Shown here piece after piece: positions 1 to 5,364 of a stretch of DNA of 5,364 bases (within the stretch, counting starts at the first letter, position 1; every line of letters begins with the position of its first letter). The DNA is from Acidimicrobiia bacterium (GTDB taxonomy: Bacteria; Actinomycetota; Acidimicrobiia; Acidimicrobiales; Acidimicrobilacustridaceae), in contig VERC01000176.1 in assembly GCA_018882825.1 (NCBI GenBank), positions 1 through 5,364 on the forward strand, read 5' to 3'. The notes beneath the pieces are model-generated. The model had not been told where the DNA came from. It worked only from the letters and a program-made list of their open reading frames with translations, and made no database searches. The translations under genes were made by a program, and so were the position numbers.

Positions 1-626
1 CCGCCGATCCGCAACCGCATCGCGTGAAGGCCCTTCTCACCCACCAGGACCGGGAGTTTGAGCCCCGACGGGCTCGGCAGGGGGATGCCTCCCGACTCGG
101 TGATGACGAAGTCGGCCATCACGTGATCGGCCTCGTGGGTCACGAGGTGGTCGGCCCCGACGGTGCCATTGGCCTCCTCGTCGGCCACCGCCAGGTACAC
201 CAACGTGCCCCGGGGACGGAAGTCGTCACGCGCCAGGTTGCGCATGGCGACCGCCATCGACGACGTCAGGTTGAGCATGTCGACGGCACCGCGTCCCCAC
301 ACCTCGCCGTCGACGAGCTCACCGCCGAACGGGTCTCGCTGCCAGTGCTCCGGGTTGGCGGGCACGACATCGGTGTGGCCCATCAACAGCAGTGTCGGCG
401 CGTCGGGATCGGTGCCCTCGATGCGCGCCACCAGACTCGACCGACCCGGCGCGCCCTCGAACAGTTCGAGATCGAGTCCCGGTCCTTCGAGGTACGACGC
501 CAACAACTCGGCGCTCCGCGACTCGTGGCCCGACTCGAGCGTCCCATCGTTGACGCATGCGTTCCTGATGAGCGCCTGCAGCAGTTCGGTGCAGTCCTGC
601 TCCCGATCGTTCCGTTGTCCACCCAT
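1..626 (-). CDS. M20-family metallohydrolase, N-terminal part (runs off left edge)
   Basis: This is the first 208 residues of a zinc-dependent amidohydrolase or peptidase of the M20 (ArgE/DapE/ACY1/CPG2) group, probably cytosolic, cleaving an N-acyl or peptide bond. Translation of the minus strand shows the family motifs in order: GHTDVVP at residues 83-89 (metal ligand H84), GRGAVDM at 111-117 (bridging D116), DEE at 149-151 (catalytic base E150, ligand E151) and TES at 176-178 (ligand E177). GEKGLHAMRLRI at 196-207 marks entry into the lid/dimerisation domain. The C-terminal histidine ligand lies outside the window. An in-frame TGA at 651-653 with no other start codon in between makes the ATG at 624-626 the only reasonable start. 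There is no Shine-Dalgarno, but a TACTGT -10-like hexamer sits 7 nt upstream. It is transcribed away from the H1-like gene. The exact substrate (acetylornithine, succinyl-diaminopimelate, a dipeptide or other) cannot be told from this half. Confidence 0.93.
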   Translation of the reverse strand, partial: MGGQRNDREQDCTELLQALIRNACVNDGTLESGHESRSAELLASYLEGPGLDLELFEGAPGRSSLVARIEGTDPDAPTLLLMGHTDVVPANPEHWQRDPFGGELVDGEVWGRGAVDMLNLTSSMAVAMRNLARDDFRPRGTLVYLAVADEEANGTVGADHLVTHEADHVMADFVITESGGIPLPSPSGLKLPVLVGEKGLHAMRLRIG

Positions 627-633
627 GCGACGA

Positions 634-639
634 ACAGTA
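634..639 (-). promoter_or_regulatory. Putative -10 element (TACTGT) of the M20 gene, leaderless geometry
   Basis: Read on the minus strand, TACTGT matches the TANNNT form of the actinobacterial -10 box and ends 7 nt before the ATG. Transcription would therefore start at or next to the start codon. No convincing -35 is seen at the usual spacing. The support is the same arrangement at three other genes in this window. Confidence 0.5.
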
Positions 640-690
640 CGGCGGAGGGCTCACATCAGCGATCCATCAAGCAGGACAAGGGTTTTCGCC

Positions 691-699
691 TGTGGATAA
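691..699 (-). promoter_or_regulatory. DnaA-box-like 9-mer (TTATCCACA on minus strand)
   Basis: The plus strand reads TGTGGATAA, the exact reverse complement of the classical DnaA box TTATCCACA. It is a single copy with no cluster and no AT-rich unwinding region nearby, so it is not an origin. It could be an isolated DnaA regulatory or titration site, or chance. Confidence 0.4.
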
Positions 700-758
700 C
701 TTCGGTCGAGCGATGTCCGAATGCCGTCGGCGTCGACGCGCGCGCGACACGCGCCGCA

Positions 759-798
759 CGACGTTCGACGACGCTCGAGATGCGTTCACCGAACGTCG
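759..798. repeat. Inverted repeat, 9-bp arms, 22-nt spacer
   Basis: CGACGTTCG at 759-767 is exactly complementary to CGAACGTCG at 790-798. The long spacer and lack of a T-tract argue against a terminator. It could be a pair of regulator half-sites or a weak structure. CG-rich words of this kind are common in such genomes, so the meaning is uncertain. Confidence 0.4.
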
Positions 799-901
799 AT
801 GCACGCGGAACCATGTCGAACACGTGGATTCACCATCCGCGCACGCATTGTGAGTACCGTTTTGCACGCACCGACGTACATGCCACGTGCGGGGTGCTCT
901 G

Positions 902-939
902 CAGTGACAGTCATGCAGCTGTTGTTGGTACCAGTGACA
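902..939. repeat. Direct repeat CAGTGACA, two copies 30 bp apart, ahead of the H1-like gene
   Basis: CAGTGACA occurs at 902-909 and again at 932-939, with start points exactly 30 bp apart (close to three helical turns). The first copy overlaps TGACAGTCA (905-913), and the second adjoins the perfect palindrome TGGTACCA (926-933). The second copy ends 28 bp before the ATG at 968. The placement suits an operator or a 5' UTR element, but no regulator is recognised. Confidence 0.35.
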
Positions 940-955
940 CAACCATGAACACGCC

Positions 956-962
956 GAGGAGG
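956..962 (+). promoter_or_regulatory. Strong Shine-Dalgarno of the H1-like gene
   Basis: GAGGAGG lies 5 nt before the ATG at 968-970, a near-ideal ribosome binding site. It fixes the start and is notable because the neighbouring genes lack one. It implies a leadered, efficiently translated mRNA. Confidence 0.85.
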
Positions 963-967
963 CGAGA

Positions 968-1336
968 ATGGCAGCAGTGAAGAAGCGGGCGGCACGAAAG
1001 GCCCCCGCCAAGAAGCGCACCGCGAAGAAGGCCGCTCCTGCGAAGAAGCGGGCCACCAAGAAGGCGGCGCCGGCCAAGAAGCGCACGACCAAGAAGCGCA
1101 CCGCGAAGAAGGCCGCACCGGCCAAGAAGCGGGCGACGAAGAAGCGTGCGACGAAGAAGGCGGCTCCCGCCAAGAAGCGGGCCACCAAGAAGCGCACCGC
1201 GAAGAAGGCGGCACCGGCCAAGAAGCGGGCCACCAAGAAGCGCACCGCGAAGAAGGCGGCACCGGCCAAGAAGCGGGCCACCAAGAAGCGCACCGCGAAG
1301 AAGGCCGCTCCGGCCAAGCGTCGCGCCCGTCGCTGA
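968..1336 (+). CDS. Histone H1-like lysine/alanine-rich repeat protein (probable DNA-binding nucleoid protein)
   Basis: The product is 122 residues built from only seven amino acids. By my count it has 42 Lys, 18 Arg, 39 Ala, 13 Thr, 8 Pro, one Val and one Met, with no acidic or aromatic residue. After a 21-residue lead-in and an 11-residue short unit come five 16-residue units of the pattern [16 protein letters not shown], ending in [10 protein letters not shown]. This resembles the basic C-terminal tails of histone H1, mycobacterial HupB, AlgP and chlamydial HctB, which bind DNA through charge and are largely disordered when free. Here the tail stands alone: an in-frame TGA at 935-937 rules out a fused HU domain upstream. 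The start is fixed by GAGGAGG 5 nt upstream. A hairpin terminator follows, so it is probably monocistronic. Nucleoid compaction is inferred from composition; RNA or polyanion binding is an alternative. Confidence 0.88.
   Translation: MAAVKKRAARKAPAKKRTAKKAAPAKKRATKKAAPAKKRTTKKRTAKKAAPAKKRATKKRATKKAAPAKKRATKKRTAKKAAPAKKRATKKRTAKKAAPAKKRATKKRTAKKAAPAKRRARR
1064..1333 (+). repeat. 48-bp in-frame tandem repeat inside the H1-like gene
   Basis: Five full 48-bp units (1064-1111, 1112-1159, 1160-1207, 1208-1255, 1256-1303) are followed by a diverged 30-bp partial unit. The units at 1208 and 1256 are identical at all 48 positions, and the unit at 1160 differs from them at two bases. Such identity, including synonymous positions, points to recent duplication, so copy number probably varies between strains. 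The repeat is coding, with no spacer. Confidence 0.92.
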
Positions 1337-1359
1337 CACACCGCAGTCCCGAGTCGTAC

Positions 1360-1387
1360 CCGGTGCCCCGCTGCGGCGGGGCACCGG
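1360..1387 (+). terminator. Strong GC hairpin, probable terminator of the H1-like gene
   Basis: A perfect 12-bp stem pairs 1360-1371 (CCGGTGCCCCGC) with 1376-1387 (GCGGGGCACCGG) around a TGCG loop. It begins 23 nt after the stop codon and ends 39 nt before the ettA ATG. No T-tract follows, which is common for terminator hairpins proposed in high-GC actinobacteria. It also separates the H1-like unit from the ettA promoter candidate. Confidence 0.75.
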
Positions 1388-1412
1388 CGCGTCCGGAGCG
1401 CGCTCGGACGGG

Positions 1413-1418
1413 TACCTT
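1413..1418 (+). promoter_or_regulatory. Putative -10 element (TACCTT) of ettA, leaderless geometry
   Basis: TACCTT fits TANNNT and ends 8 nt before the ATG at 1427. It lies just after the hairpin, where a new promoter would be needed. No Shine-Dalgarno is found at a useful distance and no clear -35 is visible. Confidence 0.5.
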
Positions 1419-1426
1419 TGCCGCCC

Positions 1427-3099
<1,673 letters not shown>

Positions 3100-3103
<4 letters not shown>

Positions 3104-3459
3104 ACCCGCGACCGTCCGCCGCCGAACCCACTGCGGCCCGCATCGACCCGCGTCTGGTGCGGCGCATCGTGCTGGTGGTGTTCGTGCTGGGCATCGCCGG
3201 GATGATCGTGGGGTCGATCCGCAGCAGCAACGGTGCAGCGATGACGTTCGGACTGATCACCGCCGTGGCCGCACTGGCTCTCGTCCTCGTCTCCTCGGTC
3301 ACCCCGTCGGCATCCTCGGAGGCCGCAGCACCGGTCGTCGACGAACGACTGGCCGCCGATCTCGAGGACCGCATCGGCGCCCTGGTGGCCGACGGCGCCG
3401 ACGAGGAAGCCGTGCGCCGACTCGTGGGGCGCGCCGTGGAGCTCGGTCGCGGATCCTGA
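3100..3459 (+). CDS. Small two-helix membrane protein of unknown function
   Basis: This 119-residue protein is not one I recognise. A polar N-terminus with Arg-rich RIDPRLVRR (14-22) leads into a hydrophobic helix at about 23-40, a short loop (RSSNGAA, 41-47), a second helix at about 48-67, and a 50-residue soluble tail. The tail holds a Ser/Ala-rich linker and acidic, helix-prone sequence (about 79-115) with two charged amphipathic stretches. By the positive-inside rule the N-terminus is probably cytoplasmic, which for a hairpin puts the tail there too. The start ATG overlaps the ettA stop as ATGA, indicating translational coupling and co-expression. Functional partnership with EttA is only an inference from that overlap. 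Codon use matches the neighbours. Confidence 0.85.
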
Positions 3460-3472
3460 TCGACCGGTCGCC

Positions 3473-3478
3473 TAGGGT
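3473..3478 (+). promoter_or_regulatory. Putative -10 element (TAGGGT) of the CysQ-like gene, leaderless geometry
   Basis: TAGGGT fits TANNNT and ends 6 nt before the ATG at 3485. This is the most ambiguous of the four: AGGG inside it (3474-3477) sits 7 nt from the ATG and could serve as a weak Shine-Dalgarno on an operon mRNA instead. Confidence 0.4.
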
Positions 3479-3484
3479 CGACCG

Positions 3485-4249
3485 ATGCCCATCGACGCCC
3501 GCGCCACCGACGGTGAGATCGCAGCCGCCCTGGCCGGCGCCGCCGGCGAGATGCTGCTCGGCCTGCGCCAGGAACTGACGCTGCAGGGCGCCGACCAGCG
3601 CACGATCAAGGCCGCCGGCGACCGTGAGTCACACGTGTGGCTGGTGGAGGCACTGGCCGACCTCCGGCCCGACGATGCCGTGCTGTCCGAGGAGGGCCGC
3701 GACGATCGTCGACGGCTGCAGTGCGAACGGGTGTGGATCGTCGATCCGCTCGACGGCACCCGCGAGTACGGCGAGGGACGCAGCGACTGGGCGGTGCACG
3801 TGGCCCTCGCCATCGACGGTCGTCCGGTGGTGGGAGCCGTGGCCCAGTCCGCCATCGGCCGAGTGTTCAGCACGGAGACACCCGAGGTGGTCCCGTCCCG
3901 CGACGAGAGCGCACCGATCCGCATGGTGGTCAGCCGTTCGAGGGCCCCGATGATCACCATGCTCGTGGCCCAGCACCTCGGGGCCACGTACCTCGAGATG
4001 GGATCGGCCGGCGCCAAGGCCATGGCCGTGGTGCGCGGCGAGGCCGACTTCTACCTGCACGCCGGTGGCCAGTACGAGTGGGACAACTGCGCACCCGCGG
4101 CGGTGGCGCTGGCCGCCGGGCTGCACGCGTCACGCGTCGACGGCGCACCGCTCCGGTACAACAACGCCGATCCGTGGTCGCCCGATCTGCTCGTCTGTCG
4201 ACCGGAACTGGCCGAACCGATCCTCTCCATCGTGCGCGGCTATCTCTGA
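3485..4249 (+). CDS. cysQ: CysQ-like 3'(2'),5'-bisphosphate nucleotidase (inositol monophosphatase superfamily)
   Basis: The 254-residue product is a Mg-dependent, lithium-sensitive type phosphatase. The family removes a phosphate from adenosine 3',5'-bisphosphate (the by-product of PAPS use in sulfate assimilation), and actinobacterial members can also hydrolyse inositol-1-phosphate or fructose-1,6-bisphosphate. Visible motifs are GDRESH (45-50) at the first metal region, SEE (68-70), DPLDGT (87-92, metal ligands D87 and D90) and GQYEWDNCAP (195-204, ligand D200). The GQYEWD form near the C-terminus resembles mycobacterial CysQ more than plain inositol monophosphatase. The length is slightly short for the family (about 250-275), with no obvious truncation. 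ATG 3485 follows the membrane-protein gene by 25 nt. No sulfate-assimilation genes are next to it, so the CysQ label rests on sequence motifs; SuhB/IMPase activity is the main alternative. Confidence 0.87.
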   Translation: MPIDARATDGEIAAALAGAAGEMLLGLRQELTLQGADQRTIKAAGDRESHVWLVEALADLRPDDAVLSEEGRDDRRRLQCERVWIVDPLDGTREYGEGRSDWAVHVALAIDGRPVVGAVAQSAIGRVFSTETPEVVPSRDESAPIRMVVSRSRAPMITMLVAQHLGATYLEMGSAGAKAMAVVRGEADFYLHAGGQYEWDNCAPAAVALAAGLHASRVDGAPLRYNNADPWSPDLLVCRPELAEPILSIVRGYL

Positions 4250-4257
4250 CCGGCGCC

Positions 4258-4264
4258 AGGAGGG
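4258..4264 (+). promoter_or_regulatory. Shine-Dalgarno-like AGGAGGG before an alternative GTG start of the ABC1 gene
   Basis: AGGAGGG lies 4 nt before a GTG at 4269-4271 that is in frame with the ATG at 4296, with no stop between. On a polycistronic mRNA from cysQ this would be a good initiation site adding nine residues (VRPARTLAP). It competes with the leaderless ATG model. Confidence 0.45.
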
Positions 4265-4282
4265 TCCCGTGCGACCCGCCCG

Positions 4283-4288
4283 TACACT
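4283..4288 (+). promoter_or_regulatory. Putative -10 element (TACACT) of the ABC1 kinase gene, leaderless geometry
   Basis: TACACT fits TANNNT and ends 7 nt before the ATG at 4296. No Shine-Dalgarno lies close to that ATG. The -35 is not obvious. Its position downstream of the GTG at 4269 means a transcript from here could only use the ATG. Confidence 0.5.
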
Positions 4289-4295
4289 CGCCCCG

Positions 4296-5364
4296 ATGGC
4301 GGCACCACCCCCCGATCTCGCCCTCGGATCCTTCTCCGACGACCCGCCGTGGATCGTCGACCCCGACGCCATGCCGTGGCGTGATGTCGTCGACGCCGTG
4401 CGGTGGACGACCCGACATCGTCTGCCCGAGTTGACCCGACCCCGCCGGTTGCCCCACGTGGGTCGCACCGTCACGGTGGTGCGCGAGTTCGGCACGGCGC
4501 TGGGCCTGTGGTGGTTGACCGGTCGTCGTCGGGCCGACCGCACCGGTGACAGGGGCATCAGTCGACGCGACGTCTCGCATCGCCTCCGACGCTCGATCGA
4601 GCGTCTGGGACCGACGTACATCAAGTTGGCCCAGATCATCTCCTCCGGTGAGGGCCTGTTCCCCGAGGAGTTGGTCACCGAGTTCAAGCGCTGCCGTGAT
4701 CAGGTGCCCGCGGAACCGTTCGACGTCGTGCGGCGCACGGTCGAGGATGACCTCGGCGCCCGACTCGAGGACGTGTTCGCCTCCTTCGACACGGTGCCGC
4801 TGGCCGCCGCCTCCATCGCCCAGGTCCACGCCGCCACGCTCCACACCGGCGAGTCGGTGGTGGTCAAGGTGCAGCGCTCGACGGTGGCCGAACTGGTCGA
4901 TGCCGACCTGCAGGTCCTGTCGTGGTTGGCTCCGTTCCTCGTGGGCCGGCTGCCCTTCGCCTCCCTGGCCAACCCCCCGGCGCTGGTCGACCTGTTCGCC
5001 GAGACGATCAGTGAGGAACTCGACTTCCGGCTCGAGGCCCAGAACATGCTCGACGTGGCCGCCTCGTTCCTCGCCCTCGGCCAACGCGGTTACGTCATCC
5101 CCCGCCCCCACCCCACGCTGGTGACCCGACGCGTGCTCGTCATGGAGCGACTCGACGGGTACTCGTTCGACGACGTGGCGGGGATGCGCGACGCCGGCAT
5201 CGACACCGAGGCCATCGTGCGCACCGGGATGATCGGATTCATGGAGGGCGCCATGATCGAGGGCATCTTCCACGGCGATCTCCACGGCGGGAACCTCTTC
5301 GTCCAACCGGATGGTCGCGTCGCCCTTCTCGACTTCGGCATCACCGGTCGCATGAGCGATGCCG
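4296..5364 (+). CDS. ABC1/UbiB/ADCK-family atypical kinase (runs off right edge)
   Basis: The first 356 residues of an ABC1 (UbiB/COQ8-like) protein are present. The family has a protein-kinase-like fold with ATPase activity and supports quinone or lipid metabolism at membranes; the actinobacterial role is poorly defined. Motifs in order are: the KxGQ-type helix as GPTYIKLAQ (105-113), with Ala112 where Gly is usual; SSGEGLFPEEL following; the Ala-rich nucleotide loop LAAASIAQVH (169-178); the VAIK-type lysine K191 in VVVKVQ; EELDF (240-244); the catalytic-loop equivalent HGDLHGGN (326-333); and DFG (346-348). The C-terminal lobe and any membrane helices are outside the window. ATG 4296 is preferred for its leaderless -10, but an in-frame GTG at 4269 with a good Shine-Dalgarno is a real alternative. 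The gene lies 46 nt (or 19 nt) after cysQ. Confidence 0.93.
   Translation, partial: MAAPPPDLALGSFSDDPPWIVDPDAMPWRDVVDAVRWTTRHRLPELTRPRRLPHVGRTVTVVREFGTALGLWWLTGRRRADRTGDRGISRRDVSHRLRRSIERLGPTYIKLAQIISSGEGLFPEELVTEFKRCRDQVPAEPFDVVRRTVEDDLGARLEDVFASFDTVPLAAASIAQVHAATLHTGESVVVKVQRSTVAELVDADLQVLSWLAPFLVGRLPFASLANPPALVDLFAETISEELDFRLEAQNMLDVAASFLALGQRGYVIPRPHPTLVTRRVLVMERLDGYSFDDVAGMRDAGIDTEAIVRTGMIGFMEGAMIEGIFHGDLHGGNLFVQPDGRVALLDFGITGRMSDA

Larger units (their letters stand above)
627..967. other. Divergent intergenic region between the M20 and H1-like genes
   Basis: These 341 bases carry no coding region I believe. They hold the M20 promoter candidate (634-639), a perfect DnaA-box 9-mer (691-699), an inverted repeat (759-767/790-798), two CACGTG palindromes (821-826 and 884-889), three GCACGC copies (801-806, 841-846, 864-869), and a CAGTGACA direct repeat (902-909, 932-939). 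A ribosome binding site for the downstream gene follows. TANNNT hexamers at 697-702 (TAACTT) and 855-860 (TACCGT) are possible -10 boxes for the H1-like gene, but neither has a good -35, so its promoter is not assigned. The region is long for such a compact locus, which suggests more regulation of the H1-like gene than of its neighbours. Confidence 0.7.

Noticed and set aside
615..623. TTGTCCACC, one base from the mycobacterial-type DnaA box TTGTCCACA
   Set aside because: It lies in the first codons of the M20 gene (Gly-Gly-Gln), is not a perfect match, and does not form a cluster with the 691-699 site.
24..980. Plus-strand open frame of 318 codons across the M20 gene and intergenic region
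   Set aside because: It is antisense to a clear M20 coding frame, has no family resemblance, and continues through the intergenic region only because GC-rich DNA has few stops.
1064..1303. Regular 48-bp repeats as a possible CRISPR or minisatellite array
   Set aside because: There are no spacers, and the period is a multiple of three that encodes a coherent 16-residue unit.
3461..3483. Short palindromes CGACCGGTCG and GGTCGACC between the membrane-protein and cysQ genes as a terminator
   Set aside because: They do not pair into one long stem and there is no T-tract. Short CG palindromes are common in this DNA.
3954..5306. Minus-strand open frame of 450 codons
   Set aside because: It is a shadow spanning cysQ and the ABC1 gene, both of which carry intact catalytic motifs on the plus strand.

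Overview
The window looks like ordinary chromosomal DNA from a high-GC actinobacterium. The evidence is GC-rich third codon positions, lysines written AAG throughout the lysine-rich gene, an EttA-type ABC-F protein, a CysQ-like phosphatase, an ABC1 kinase with an HGDLHGGN loop, and promoter/start arrangements that look leaderless. Acidimicrobiia would fit, but that is an impression and no marker here proves it.

Layout. Positions 1-626 (minus strand) hold the N-terminal 208 residues of an M20-family metallohydrolase that leaves the window at its left edge. Positions 627-967 are a divergent intergenic region with a perfect DnaA-box 9-mer, a 9-bp inverted repeat and an 8-bp direct repeat. Positions 968-1336 (plus) encode a 122-residue, extremely basic, histone H1-like tandem-repeat protein. 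A 12-bp GC-rich hairpin (1360-1387) closes that gene. From 1427 to the right edge four plus-strand genes are packed closely: ettA, a small two-helix membrane protein overlapping ettA by ATGA, a CysQ/inositol-monophosphatase-family phosphatase, and an ABC1/UbiB-type atypical kinase that runs off the right end.

How the parts relate. The hairpin and the divergent M20 gene isolate the H1-like gene as its own unit. The ettA to ABC1 block could be read as one operon, yet three of its genes (and the M20 gene) each have a TANNNT -10-like hexamer ending 6-8 nt before the ATG, the geometry of leaderless transcripts. The H1-like gene is the exception, with a strong GAGGAGG Shine-Dalgarno, and the small membrane protein appears coupled to ettA translation. 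No shared pathway links the genes: the products touch translation control, sulfur or inositol phosphate metabolism, nucleoid structure and possibly quinone or lipid metabolism.

I see no mobile element, CRISPR array, RNA gene or clearly new biological system. The most interesting points are the shared leaderless-like start architecture, the H1-like repeat protein with its regulatory region, and the Gly-to-Ala change in the KxGQ motif of the kinase.
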